From Borreliella americana (lineage in GTDB: Bacteria; Spirochaetota; Spirochaetia; Borreliales; Borreliaceae): 64,000 nt of DNA. Below are positions 54,822 to 63,537 of this stretch, piece after piece. Position 1 is the stretch's first letter. Every line of letters begins with the position of its first letter. The translations under genes and the position numbers were made by a program. Under the pieces are notes generated by a model, which was given only the letters and a program-made list of their open reading frames with translations, did not search any database and had not been told where the DNA came from. The stretch spans positions 1-64,000 of the forward strand of contig NZ_JAJNFB010000004.1 of assembly GCF_021043605.1 (NCBI RefSeq), given 5' to 3'.

Positions 54822-56543
54822 ATGACTTTATCGGGCAAAAGAATATCCAAAGGTATAGGCATTGGAGAAGTTCTTTGTATTAGTAAAAATTTTGATAAAA
54901 TTATAAGTAGAGAAAAAATAGATTTTTCTCAGATTGATAGTGAAATATCAAAATTCAATAAAGCCAAGTCAAAAGCAATTCAAGCTCTTAAGGATCTTGA
55001 AAAAAAAGCCGTGCTTCAATTTGGAGATGATAAAAAAGGCATTTTTGAAGGGCAAGTGTTGATTGTTGAAGACGATGAACTTTCTGAGTTTGTTATTGAG
55101 CTTATTACAAAGGAAAATTATAGCGCCGCTTATTCTATTTATTTAGCGTTTGAAAATTTGGTTAAAAGTGTAGAAGATTATAAAGATCCTTATTTAAAAG
55201 AAAGAGCGTCTGATTATAAGGACATTATAAATAGATTAATTTCTATCATTTTAGGCCAAGTATCCGATTTTTCTGAGATTAATAAAGATATTATTCTTGT
55301 TACCGAAGAATTAACCCCATCTGATACCATGCAATTTGACTTAAATTATGTTAAAGGGTTTTTAACTGCTGTTGGAGGAGAAACTTCTCATGCTGCTATT
55401 TTAGCAAGAACAATGGGGCTTCCAGCGCTTGTTATGACTTTGTCAGATATTGATGCGTTAAAGGATGGTGATAAAATAGTAATTGATGCAATATCTTCTA
55501 TTGTTATTAAAAATCCTTCTTCTGATGAGATTGATCTTTATGAAGGTAAGATTTTGCGTCAAGTGGAAATGGAAAAAGAGCTTTTTTCTTTAAAAGATAA
55601 AGATGCTGAAACAAAAGATGGTATAAAGGTGTTTTTAAAGGCAAATATTGGAACACCTGTTGATATTACCTATGTTAATAAATATGGTGTTGAGGGAATA
55701 GGTCTTTTTAGAACAGAGTTCTTATATATGAGATCTTTACAACCTCCAACAGAAGATGAGCAGTTTGAAACTTATAAGAGAGTTATAGAAACAATGGAAA
55801 AGAAAGGGGTTGTTACTATTCGTACTCTTGATGTTGGCGGGGATAAAGAAATTCCTTATCTTAATTTTAAGAAAGAGGAAAATCCCTTTTTGGGCTTTCG
55901 AGCGCTTAGGATGTATAAGGAATATGAGGAATTAATCCAAGCACAGTTTAATGCTATTTTTAGAGCCAGTCATTATGGGAAGATAAGGGTAATGGTTCCT
56001 ATGCTTACCAGATATGAAGAGATTGAAACAATAGAATATTTTGTGAATAATGCAAAAATCAACTTAAAGTCTAGAGGATTGCCTTTTGATGAAAATTTGG
56101 AAGTGGGTTGCATGATAGAAGTTCCTTCTGCGGCTTTAATTCCCTCTAAACTTGCCAATAAATTGAAATTTTTTAGCATAGGAACTAACGATTTAACCCA
56201 ATATGTTTTAGCTGTTGATCGTGGTAATCAAAAAATATCAAATTTATATGACAAGTATAATCCTGCTGTGTTGAAATTAATCAAAAAGGTTTTTGATGAT
56301 GGGGTTAGTTCTGGAATTGATGTGTCTGTTTGTGGTGAGCTTGGAGGAGATGATGCTGGAGCGTTGCTTCTTGTAGGCCTTGGGTTTAGGTCTTTGAGTA
56401 TGATTCCTAGTGCTACACTTAGAATTAAATATTTGCTCAAAAAGTATACAATAATGGAATTGGAAGAATTGGCAAATAAGGTTTTAAATAGTGATTCCGA
56501 GCAAAAAACTTTAAGTTATTTTGATAAATTTATAGGAGATTAA
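54822..56543 (+). CDS. ptsI: PTS enzyme I (phosphoenolpyruvate-protein phosphotransferase)
   Basis: A 573-residue PTS entry enzyme. The phospho-His is in AVGGETSHAAILARTMGLPA. The PEP-binding barrel carries EGIGLFRTEFLYM, RTLDVGGDKEIPYL, NPFLGFRALRMY and ISIGTNDLTQYVLAVDRGN-like FSIGTNDLTQYVLAVDRGNQ, with the acid-base Cys in DVSVCGELGGDD. Complete. It transfers phosphate from PEP to HPr, and is coded 2 bases ahead of crr. Confidence 0.98.
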   Translation: MTLSGKRISKGIGIGEVLCISKNFDKIISREKIDFSQIDSEISKFNKAKSKAIQALKDLEKKAVLQFGDDKKGIFEGQVLIVEDDELSEFVIELITKENYSAAYSIYLAFENLVKSVEDYKDPYLKERASDYKDIINRLISIILGQVSDFSEINKDIILVTEELTPSDTMQFDLNYVKGFLTAVGGETSHAAILARTMGLPALVMTLSDIDALKDGDKIVIDAISSIVIKNPSSDEIDLYEGKILRQVEMEKELFSLKDKDAETKDGIKVFLKANIGTPVDITYVNKYGVEGIGLFRTEFLYMRSLQPPTEDEQFETYKRVIETMEKKGVVTIRTLDVGGDKEIPYLNFKKEENPFLGFRALRMYKEYEELIQAQFNAIFRASHYGKIRVMVPMLTRYEEIETIEYFVNNAKINLKSRGLPFDENLEVGCMIEVPSAALIPSKLANKLKFFSIGTNDLTQYVLAVDRGNQKISNLYDKYNPAVLKLIKKVFDDGVSSGIDVSVCGELGGDDAGALLLVGLGFRSLSMIPSATLRIKYLLKKYTIMELEELANKVLNSDSEQKTLSYFDKFIGD

Positions 56544-56545
56544 TT

Positions 56546-57115
56546 ATGGGTTTTTTAGATTTTTTTAAAAAAACCGCTACATTGGATTTGATTGCTCCGA
56601 TTAGTGGAAAAGTTATGTCAATTGATAAGGTTCCCGATGAAGCTTTTGCTGAAAAAATAGTTGGCGATGGAATTGCAATTCTTCCAACAAGTAATGAGTT
56701 GCTAGCGCCTTGTGATGGGAAAATAGGTAAAATTTTTAAAACCAATCATGCCTTTAGTCTTGAAACTAAAGAAGGCGTTGAAATTTTTGTCCATTTTGGA
56801 ATTAATACTCTTAATTTAAATGGCAAGGGTTTTACAAGAGTTGCTGAAGAGGGCATTAATGTTAAGCAAGGCGAAGTTATTATTAGACTTGATCTTGAAT
56901 ATTTAAAAGAGCATTCAGAATCTGTTATTACTCCGGTTGTTATTGCAAATTCTGATGAAGTTTCAAGCATAGAATATTCTTTTGGAAGGCTTGAAAATGA
57001 TTCTGAATATATTTTGTTATCCTCGACTGTTTTAACAGAAGAAATTAGGCATAAAATATCTCAAACAAAGCCTGTTACAGCAGGCAAAGATTTGGTATTG
57101 CGAGTTAAAAAGTAA
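56546..57115 (+). CDS. crr: PTS glucose-type EIIA (Crr)
   Basis: A 189-residue EIIA of the glucose family. The phospho-acceptor is His83 in GVEIFVHFGINTLNLNGKGF, with the assisting His68 in KTNHAFSLETKEG. The N terminus DLIAPISGKVMSIDKVPDE and the VKQGEVIIRLDLEYL region match Crr. It is a free-standing EIIA serving one or more separately encoded EIIBC permeases. The stop codon lies inside the left arm of the hairpin terminator shared with htpG. Confidence 0.95.
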   Translation: MGFLDFFKKTATLDLIAPISGKVMSIDKVPDEAFAEKIVGDGIAILPTSNELLAPCDGKIGKIFKTNHAFSLETKEGVEIFVHFGINTLNLNGKGFTRVAEEGINVKQGEVIIRLDLEYLKEHSESVITPVVIANSDEVSSIEYSFGRLENDSEYILLSSTVLTEEIRHKISQTKPVTAGKDLVLRVKK

Positions 57116-57150
57116 AAAGAGAGAGCTTAAAACTCTCTCTTTTTACTTTT
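57108..57150. terminator. Bidirectional terminator between crr and htpG
   Basis: A perfect 18-bp stem (57108-57125 with 57133-57150) around a 7-base loop. It is A-rich on the left and T-rich on the right, so each strand has a U-run. It includes the crr TAA and ends 3 bases before the htpG stop, ending both converging genes. Confidence 0.9.
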
Positions 57151-57152
57151 AA

Positions 57153-59003
57153 TTATAGGAAGTCTTTTTCTATAAATTCGTTTATTATATTTATGAATTT
57201 TCCTGGATTTTTGCTGGGCATTCCTGAAGTTAACATAGCTTCTTCAAAAAGGAGAATGCTTATTTTTTCTAATTTTTCAGGCTCTAGATTTTTTAAATTT
57301 TGGACTATTTTATTATTAGGATTTAATTCAAGTATTGGTTTAATTTCTTTTACTTCTTGTCCCATTGACAGCATAATTTTTTGCATTTGGTAAGTTGGAT
57401 CATTGCTATCAATTATTATTGCTGAGGGCTCTTTTATCAATGTTGCTGATAGATTGACTTCTTTTATATGATCCTTAAGGATTTCTTTTACTTTGATAAG
57501 GATGTCTTTGAATTCTTCTTCAATTTTTTTGAAATTTTCATCTTTTAATTCATTACTAGTTTCGTTTTTATTTATTGCTTTTAGTTTTAATCCTTCGTAT
57601 TCTGGAATTAGATTTAATATAGCCTCATCAAGTTCATCGTCCATGATTAGGATTTCAAATCCTTTTTCTTTATAAGCAGCTACTATTGGGTTTTCTTTTA
57701 ATATATTTTCTTTACCACCTGTTATATAGTAAATGCTTTTTTGGCCTTCATTCATTCTTTCCTTATACTCTTTAAAAGATACAAACCCATCCGCGCTTGA
57801 GGATTTAAATCTTATTAATGAGATAAGCTTCTCTCTGTTTTCAAAGTCAGAATAAACACCTTCTTTAATACATCTTCCAAATTCTTTAGAAAACTCTGAA
57901 AATTTTTCATGATTTTTTTCACTTAGCTTTTCAAGCTCGCTTAGTATTTTTTTTGCAGAAGATGACTTTATTTTGGACAAAATTTTATTTTGCTGTAAAA
58001 TTTCTCTACTTACATTGAGCGGTAAATCTTGGCAGTCTATAATTCCTTTTATAAATCTTAGATAGTTTGGAAGCAAGCTGCCTTCAGAATCTGTAATAAA
58101 TATTCTATTTATAAATAGCTTTACCCCAGGTTTAGTGTTTGGGTAATATAGATCATAGGGAGCTTTACTTGGGACGTAAAATAAATTTGTATATTCTAAA
58201 TTTCCTTCCGCTTTTGTATGAATATGCATTAATGGATTTTCATAATCAAAGGTTGTATTTTTATAAAATTCATTGTATTCTTCTTCTTTAATTTCGCTTT
58301 TATTTTTTGTCCAAAGAGCAGTAGTTTCATTTAATTTTTCTTCTTTTTCTTCTATTCCCTCTTGTTTTCCATCCTTCATTATATGTTCGCTATATTTAAT
58401 ATAAATGGGATAATTTATGTGATTTGAATATTTTTTGATAATTTCTTGAATTTTCCATTTATTGGCATATTCAAGGCCTTCTTTATTAAGATATAGCTTT
58501 ATTTCTGTGCCTGTATCTTCTTTTTTTGCTTTTTCTATTTCATATCCTGTTTTACCGTCGCTAGACCAAATATAAGCATCACTTTCTAGTGCTTTTTTTG
58601 ATGTAACTTCTACTTTTTCTGATACTATGAATGCACTGTAGAATCCAACCCCAAACTGGCCAATTAGGCTTGCAGATTTTTTTTCATCTTGTTTTAAATT
58701 GTTAATAAATTCTTTAGTTCCTGATTTTGCAATTACGCCAAGATGATTAGTTAAATCTTGTTCATCCATTCCGATTCCATTATCTTTAATTAGGATGCTT
58801 TTATCATCAAATGATATTTCTATTTTTGGTTCTAGAGCAATGTTTTTGAATTTTTCATTTGTCAAGCTTAAAAACTTGAGTTTATCAATGGCGTCAGACG
58901 CATTTGATATCAATTCTCTTAAAAATATTTCTTTGTGGGAGTAAAGAGAGTGTATGATTAAATAAAGCAAATCATTTACTTCTGTATCAAATTGTTTTTT
59001 CAT
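57153..59003 (-). CDS. htpG: Chaperone HtpG (Hsp90)
   Basis: A 616-residue Hsp90. The frame is open further upstream to 59105, but the ATG at 59003 is preferred: it has aagga 6-9 bases ahead and begins with MKKQFDTEVNDLLYLIIHSL, the usual start. The GHKL ATPase motifs are LISNASDAIDKL, IKDNGIGM, GVIAKSGTKEF and LIGQFGVGFYSAFIVS. The middle domain has the catalytic-loop sequence CQDLPLNVSREILQQNK. The extra 34 codons upstream are hydrophobic and probably untranslated. Monocistronic, facing crr and divergent from gnd. Confidence 0.95.
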   Translation of the reverse strand: MKKQFDTEVNDLLYLIIHSLYSHKEIFLRELISNASDAIDKLKFLSLTNEKFKNIALEPKIEISFDDKSILIKDNGIGMDEQDLTNHLGVIAKSGTKEFINNLKQDEKKSASLIGQFGVGFYSAFIVSEKVEVTSKKALESDAYIWSSDGKTGYEIEKAKKEDTGTEIKLYLNKEGLEYANKWKIQEIIKKYSNHINYPIYIKYSEHIMKDGKQEGIEEKEEKLNETTALWTKNKSEIKEEEYNEFYKNTTFDYENPLMHIHTKAEGNLEYTNLFYVPSKAPYDLYYPNTKPGVKLFINRIFITDSEGSLLPNYLRFIKGIIDCQDLPLNVSREILQQNKILSKIKSSSAKKILSELEKLSEKNHEKFSEFSKEFGRCIKEGVYSDFENREKLISLIRFKSSSADGFVSFKEYKERMNEGQKSIYYITGGKENILKENPIVAAYKEKGFEILIMDDELDEAILNLIPEYEGLKLKAINKNETSNELKDENFKKIEEEFKDILIKVKEILKDHIKEVNLSATLIKEPSAIIIDSNDPTYQMQKIMLSMGQEVKEIKPILELNPNNKIVQNLKNLEPEKLEKISILLFEEAMLTSGMPSKNPGKFINIINEFIEKDFL

Positions 59004-59115
59004 GTAACTTTTCCTTTTTAATTTAATCTTTACTTTTTTTATAATATAACATAATCTAAAAATAATAAATAAAGCAATTTGTTTAAAATAGAAAATTAGA
59101 ATCAAGGAGAATGCA

Positions 59116-60510
59116 ATGGATGTAGGAATTTATGGACTTGGTGTTATGGGTAGTAATTTAGCTCTAAATATTGCTGATAACGGTTTTAATGTTTCTGTTT
59201 ACAATAGAGATAATGAAAAAACTGAAATTTTTGTTAAACAAAATTCTCATAAAAAGATAAATGGTTTTAAAGATGTTGAATCTTTTGTTAAAAGCTTGAA
59301 AGCTCCAAAAAAAGTCATCTTAATGGTGACAAGTTCCGCTATAGAAAAGGTTATTGAGCAAATTTTACCCTTTATGAATAAATCAGACATAATTATTGAT
59401 GGTGGAAATTCTCATTATAAGAACACAATGAGATTGGAAAAAGAATTGTTTGCTAAGGACATTTATTTTGTAGGACTTGGAATTTCCGGGGGGGAGAGAG
59501 GAGCAAGATTTGGTCCTGCGCTAATGTATGGAGGAAGCAAATCAGCTTATGAAATTCTTGAGCCCATGTTAAATAAAATTGCAGCTAAAACTAAAAACAA
59601 TGATATTTGTTCGGCTTATATTGGAGAGAACGGCTCTGGGCACTATGTTAAAATGATACATAATGGGGTGGAATACGCTGATATGCAGCTTATCAGCGAG
59701 GTTTATTTTTTCATGAAAAAATCTTTCAATTTAGATAATTTGAAAATTTCTGAAGTTTTTGAAAAATGGAATGAAGGCGATCTTTCAGGGTATTTACTAG
59801 AAATAACTTCTAAGATTCTTAGATACAAGGAAAATAATGAATATTTAGTTGATAAGATTTTAGATATTGCAAATCAAAAAGGTACTGGTGTTTGGACATC
59901 TATTGATGCTCTTGAATTTGGTATGCCTGTAAATTTAATTGTTGAATCCGTTTTTTCAAGATTTATGTCGGGGTTAAAACACGAAAGAATTATTGCTAGC
60001 GATTTGCTTAAGATGGACACTTCTTCTTTTGAGTTTGAGCTTAGTGATTGGATTTTAGATCTTTATTATGCTCTTTTAGTTTCAAAAATAGTAGCTTATG
60101 CTCAAGGTTTTATGATGCTTAAGACTGCGTCTGTGAATTATGGTTGGGATTTAAATTTAGGTAAAATTTCTTTGGTTTGGAGAGAAGGCTGTATTATTCG
60201 TAGCAGTTTTTTAGATAAAATTAAATTGGCTTATGATAAGAATCCTCATCTTATTAATTTGCTTTTTGATGATTATTTTTTAGATTTGCTAAAAAATAAT
60301 CACAAATCTTTAAGAAGAATAATTTCAAAGGCTAGTGAAATTGGGATTCCTTTGCCTGCATTTTATGCTAGTCTTTCGTTTTTAGATTCTTATTCTACTA
60401 ATTATTTACCTTCTAATCTAATTCAAGCACAAAGAGATTTTTTTGGTGCTCATTCTTTTGAAAGATTAGACTCAAAACGAGGTGAATTTTTTCATAGTGC
60501 TTGGCAATAA
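59116..60510 (+). CDS. gnd: 6-phosphogluconate dehydrogenase (decarboxylating)
   Basis: A 464-residue NADP-dependent enzyme of the oxidative pentose phosphate pathway. MDVGIYGLGVMGSNLALNIA is the Rossmann motif with VYNRDNEK. IIDGGNSHYKNT, then GISGGERGARFGPALMYGGS, and the catalytic GHYVKMIHNGVEYADMQLI follow. The C-terminal end of the family (SSNYLPSNLIQAQRDFFGAH-like TNYLPSNLIQAQRDFFGAHS) is present. Intact. A strong Shine-Dalgarno (aaggag) lies 8 bases before the ATG. It converges on the first barrel-like gene with 26 bases between. Confidence 0.97.
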   Translation: MDVGIYGLGVMGSNLALNIADNGFNVSVYNRDNEKTEIFVKQNSHKKINGFKDVESFVKSLKAPKKVILMVTSSAIEKVIEQILPFMNKSDIIIDGGNSHYKNTMRLEKELFAKDIYFVGLGISGGERGARFGPALMYGGSKSAYEILEPMLNKIAAKTKNNDICSAYIGENGSGHYVKMIHNGVEYADMQLISEVYFFMKKSFNLDNLKISEVFEKWNEGDLSGYLLEITSKILRYKENNEYLVDKILDIANQKGTGVWTSIDALEFGMPVNLIVESVFSRFMSGLKHERIIASDLLKMDTSSFEFELSDWILDLYYALLVSKIVAYAQGFMMLKTASVNYGWDLNLGKISLVWREGCIIRSSFLDKIKLAYDKNPHLINLLFDDYFLDLLKNNHKSLRRIISKASEIGIPLPAFYASLSFLDSYSTNYLPSNLIQAQRDFFGAHSFERLDSKRGEFFHSAWQ

Positions 60511-60536
60511 ATTTAATAAGTTAGAATGAATTAGCA

Positions 60537-61079
60537 CTAAAAGATATAGTACTTAGCAAATATTCCTCCAGCAAAGTTTGATTTTATGCCTGAATAGGTT
60601 CTGTGTTGTGCAAGAGATCTTGTATTTGAGATGAATTCTATTGAAGGTGCTATTTTCATGCCTATTTCTAAATTTTCTGTAATGTCATAAAAAATAACCA
60701 ATGGAATTCTTATTCCAAATCCTAATTCTACATTTATTAATTTAGATGTGTGAGATGATATGCTTATATTTCCTCCTATTCCAATTCCTAAATTTAAATT
60801 TTTTATCAAAGATATTGTAAAAATGAAATCAAGTGCTGCTATTGCTAATAAATTAAAATCATAAAATTTTGATTCAAGTTTGGGGCCTGATAAATTTATT
60901 CCATTACTACCACCATAGCCTATTTCAAAATCAATAAAAGGAAGTGACATTATTAAGTTAATAATTGGATTTCCAATACTTGCTCCAAAGCCAATTCCTC
61001 TATTTAAATACGAATCTTTTGCAAAACCATTTGTAGATATGTTTGCAATCATGATAAATAACATAAAAATTTTTTTCAC
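60537..61079 (-). CDS. Small exported barrel-like protein, paralogue A of three
   Basis: A 180-residue protein with a signal peptide (about 1-20: KKIFMLFIMIANISTNGFAK). The mature part is made of Gly-rich amphipathic strands, e.g. IGFGASIGNPIINLIMSLPF, FDFEIGYGG-like IDFEIGYGG, LNLGIGIGGNISI and VELGFGIRIPLVIFYDITEN, with IAPSIEFI after them. The pattern (G.GI..P, NFD..G-like strand, DYIF-like stretch, G.R.PL, APS) is shared with the next two genes. A probable outer-membrane or periplasmic barrel. In B. burgdorferi this locus is BB_0562. Its function is unknown here. Confidence 0.7.
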   Translation of the reverse strand: MKKIFMLFIMIANISTNGFAKDSYLNRGIGFGASIGNPIINLIMSLPFIDFEIGYGGSNGINLSGPKLESKFYDFNLLAIAALDFIFTISLIKNLNLGIGIGGNISISSHTSKLINVELGFGIRIPLVIFYDITENLEIGMKIAPSIEFISNTRSLAQHRTYSGIKSNFAGGIFAKYYIF

Positions 61080-61234
61080 CGTTGTCTCCCAAATTTTGTT
61101 TTATTATTTTATTTTTGAATTTTAAAAAAATAAAAACAAGACCTTACCTCTTAAATCTTATGTTTAAGTTTTGGGGACTAGGTTTGATTTTCAACAATTG
61201 TTCTTTTTTAAAAAAAATTAAAAAAATTTTATTT

Positions 61235-61753
61235 TTAAGTAAACCAGAATCTCATTCCTAATCCTGCGAATACTTCCCACCTAAATCCAATTCCATTACT
61301 CCAAATGTTCATTCCAAGTCCCGGAGCTATTCGTAAAAATATGTCGAATTTCTTTCTAAATACTTCAATATTTAAAGCTAAAGGCAATCTTGCTCCGATG
61401 CTCATTGGCCCTGAGCCTGACTTGTTGCCTTCAAATCTTGAAAACCATATTGTCCCATATCCCCCTGCGCCAACTGAAAAATCCAAAATATTAGCAGCTC
61501 CTGGGAATGTATATATATAGAAAATATAGTCCAATGCTATAAACAATGTTTTCCAGTCTGAAAATAAATTATTTACTCCGCTGTAAAGACCAATGTCAAG
61601 ATCAAAGTTTCCTATATTAATCTGTAGAGCAATTGGTAATGGAAGTATAATTCCTACTCCAAATTTACCTCTTGCAGATTCATTTGAATTTGAAAATCCT
61701 GAGATTGGGGCCAATAAAATAATGATTGACATAATAATTATTTTTGTTCTCAT
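61235..61753 (-). CDS. Small exported barrel-like protein, paralogue B of three
   Basis: The frame is open from 61780, but the ATG at 61753 is chosen since it starts a clean signal peptide (MRTKIIIMSIIILLAPISGF) with ttaggag upstream. The 172-residue product has mature strands FGVGIILPLPIALQINIGNF and DLDIGLYSGVNN, then ALDYIFYIYTF, VGAGGYGTIWF, IGARLPLALNIEVF, LRIAPGLGMNIW and a C-terminal aromatic strand FAGLGMRFWFT. That end is typical for insertion into the outer membrane. It shares the paralogue pattern described for its neighbours. Confidence 0.7.
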   Translation of the reverse strand: MRTKIIIMSIIILLAPISGFSNSNESARGKFGVGIILPLPIALQINIGNFDLDIGLYSGVNNLFSDWKTLFIALDYIFYIYTFPGAANILDFSVGAGGYGTIWFSRFEGNKSGSGPMSIGARLPLALNIEVFRKKFDIFLRIAPGLGMNIWSNGIGFRWEVFAGLGMRFWFT

Positions 61754-61835
61754 CGCTTTATTATCTCCTAAACATAACATTCTAGTCTTTAGAAAAATTT
61801 TAGTTCAATAATTTTTTTTATCTAAAAAGTGAAAA

Positions 61836-62444
61836 CTATATCTTAAGAGAGCCTTTTATTCCAATAGAAAAGTTACCTTTTATTGGAAATATTAAATTTC
61901 CGTTAGGCATTTGGCCAATAAAAATTGATGGTGTTGTTTTTATTATTATTTCAATAATGTCATAATAAGCTTCATATATTATTCCCAAGGGCAGACCTAC
62001 TCCGATTTTATAGGTAATCCCAGAAGAAACATTTATTGAATTTGATGGGCTTGTAATTTTGCCTATTTCAAAAAATAGGCCAGATCCCAAGAAAAAGAAG
62101 AAATTTGAATTTTTAATTCTTGAATTTAAAAATATATAATCACAATATGTTTTAAATAGCAATGTTATTGGTGATTTTGGAAAAAATTCTGAGGCACTCA
62201 ATATTGTTACTCCTACCCCAATGTCAAAGTTATTGATGCTGAATTCTATTGCAGTAGGGTAAGGCATAATAAAACCAAATTTTATTTCAGTTTTTGTTTT
62301 TAAGCTTTCTATTTTTGGAGCAGGCATACTGTTTTGAGTAGCTATATTGTTTTTAGATTTTTCGTTTGTGAAAATATTCTCAACATTGAAAAATAATGTA
62401 ATAATAATTATTAATAATCTGATTAGTTTGTTTTTACTTTGCAT
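61836..62444 (-). CDS. Small exported barrel-like protein, paralogue C of three
   Basis: A 202-residue protein with a signal peptide (about 1-26: NKLIRLLIIIITLFFNVENI). A short Lys/Asn-rich linker follows, then EIKFGFIMPYPTAIEFSINN with FDIGVGVTILS, KTYCDYIFLNS, FFFFLGSGLFFEIG, YKIGVGLPLGIIYEAYYDII and IIIKTTPSIFIG, and an ending KGNFSIGIKGSLKI. Order and spacing of the G..P.P, FD.G.G, DYIF, G..LPL and PS segments match the two downstream paralogues. It is divergent from the cheW2 operon across 212 bases. Confidence 0.68.
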   Translation of the reverse strand: MQSKNKLIRLLIIIITLFFNVENIFTNEKSKNNIATQNSMPAPKIESLKTKTEIKFGFIMPYPTAIEFSINNFDIGVGVTILSASEFFPKSPITLLFKTYCDYIFLNSRIKNSNFFFFLGSGLFFEIGKITSPSNSINVSSGITYKIGVGLPLGIIYEAYYDIIEIIIKTTPSIFIGQMPNGNLIFPIKGNFSIGIKGSLKI

Positions 62445-62656
62445 TGTTAACTTTTTTTGTATGAAATTTAATTTAAATATACCACAACTTTCTACCTTAA
62501 ATTATAAGATGGAATTCTTCTAAAATTATATTTTTTATTGTTTTTGGGAAATTAAATTTTATTAACTTCTAATTTGTATTTATGAATATATGAGGTAATA
62601 TTAATCTTGATATTAGCATTCTATTTGTGATTTAAATTACATTTAAAGGGGCGTTT

Positions 62657-63199
62657 ATGGGCATAGATGCAGATTTGCAAGATTCTTTAAGCCAATATCT
62701 TTTATTTAGTTTGGACGAACTTTATGCTATTGAGATTAAATATGTTGTTGAGGTTTTAGAATATACTAAGATATCAAAAATCCCAAGAACTCCCAATTAC
62801 ATGGCAGGAATAATAAATAATAGGGGTAAAATCGTTCCAATAATTGATATTCGAAAACAATTTGGAATGAGCGATCGTGCTGTTGATGAGGATGAGAAAA
62901 AGAGAAATAAGGGAGTTAACATTTCAAATATTATTATATTAAATTTAGCTTACGAGGGGGATGAATTTAATCTTGGAATTTTAGTAGATTATGTCAATGA
63001 AGTTCTTGAATTAGATCCATTTAGTATTGATGATGCTCCCAAGATTGGATCAGGGTTTAATTCAAAATTTATTTCAGGAATTGGCAAAAGTAATGATAAG
63101 TTTATTATTATTTTAAATGTAGAAAATTTATTTGACGTTAGAGAGCTTTCTAAATTTAGAAATACAACAATATATGATCCTGAGTATCAGCAGCAATAG
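62657..63199 (+). CDS. cheW: Chemotaxis coupling protein CheW (CheW2)
   Basis: A 180-residue SH3-like adaptor linking CheA to chemoreceptors. FSLDELYAIEIKYVVEVLEY, then KIPRTPNYMAGIINNRGKIV, then PIIDIRKQFGM are the classical CheW motif string. The second half (FNLGILVDYVNEVLELDPFS, then ISGIGKSNDKFIIILNVENL) completes the two-lobed domain. It is about 20 residues longer than E. coli CheW, due to an insert (DEDEKKRNKGVNIS). It is the first gene of a chemotaxis operon with a STAS protein and cheA1; Borrelia has other cheW copies (this is cheW2, BB_0565). Confidence 0.92.
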   Translation: MGIDADLQDSLSQYLLFSLDELYAIEIKYVVEVLEYTKISKIPRTPNYMAGIINNRGKIVPIIDIRKQFGMSDRAVDEDEKKRNKGVNISNIIILNLAYEGDEFNLGILVDYVNEVLELDPFSIDDAPKIGSGFNSKFISGIGKSNDKFIIILNVENLFDVRELSKFRNTTIYDPEYQQQ

Positions 63200-63210
63200 G
63201 AGTTTTAGTC

Positions 63211-63522
63211 ATGATTTATAGGCCGGAAGGAGAGCTTGTAATAAATAGTATTTTTAAGGTAAAAGAAGATTTGTTGCATATTTTTAAAAAAATGAAAGAA
63301 GGGGATACTCTTACCATTGACCTTTCAAATGTTGAAAAAATAGATATTACCTTTATACAAATTTTGTATGCATCTAATAAATATGCTAAGAATAGAAATT
63401 TGTTTGTAAAAATTGAGTATCCATCCGACGAGGTTTTAAGTTCATTAATATATGGTGGGTTTTTAGTCGATATTGAGGATGTTGATAGCTTTGATTTGGG
63501 ACTTAATTTAGTTGGATTTTAG
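63211..63522 (+). CDS. STAS-domain protein (anti-sigma-factor-antagonist fold)
   Basis: A 103-residue protein consisting of a STAS domain. GDTLTIDLSNVEKIDITFIQ contains the conserved loop; where SpoIIAA-type proteins have D-S-S-G-L, here it is D-I-T-F-I with a possible phosphorylatable Thr47. The fold continues with NLFVKIEYPSDEVLSSLIYG. It is 11 bases after cheW2 and 15 bases before cheA1, so it is co-transcribed. Partner and role are unknown; in a chemotaxis operon it could modulate CheA or a receptor. Confidence 0.82.
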   Translation: MIYRPEGELVINSIFKVKEDLLHIFKKMKEGDTLTIDLSNVEKIDITFIQILYASNKYAKNRNLFVKIEYPSDEVLSSLIYGGFLVDIEDVDSFDLGLNLVGF

Positions 63523-63537
63523 ATTTAAGGAAAGCTT

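Noticed and set aside
59004-59105. Extended N terminus for htpG
   Set aside because: The extra 34 residues are hydrophobic, unlike Hsp90, and the ribosome site is placed for the internal ATG at 59003.
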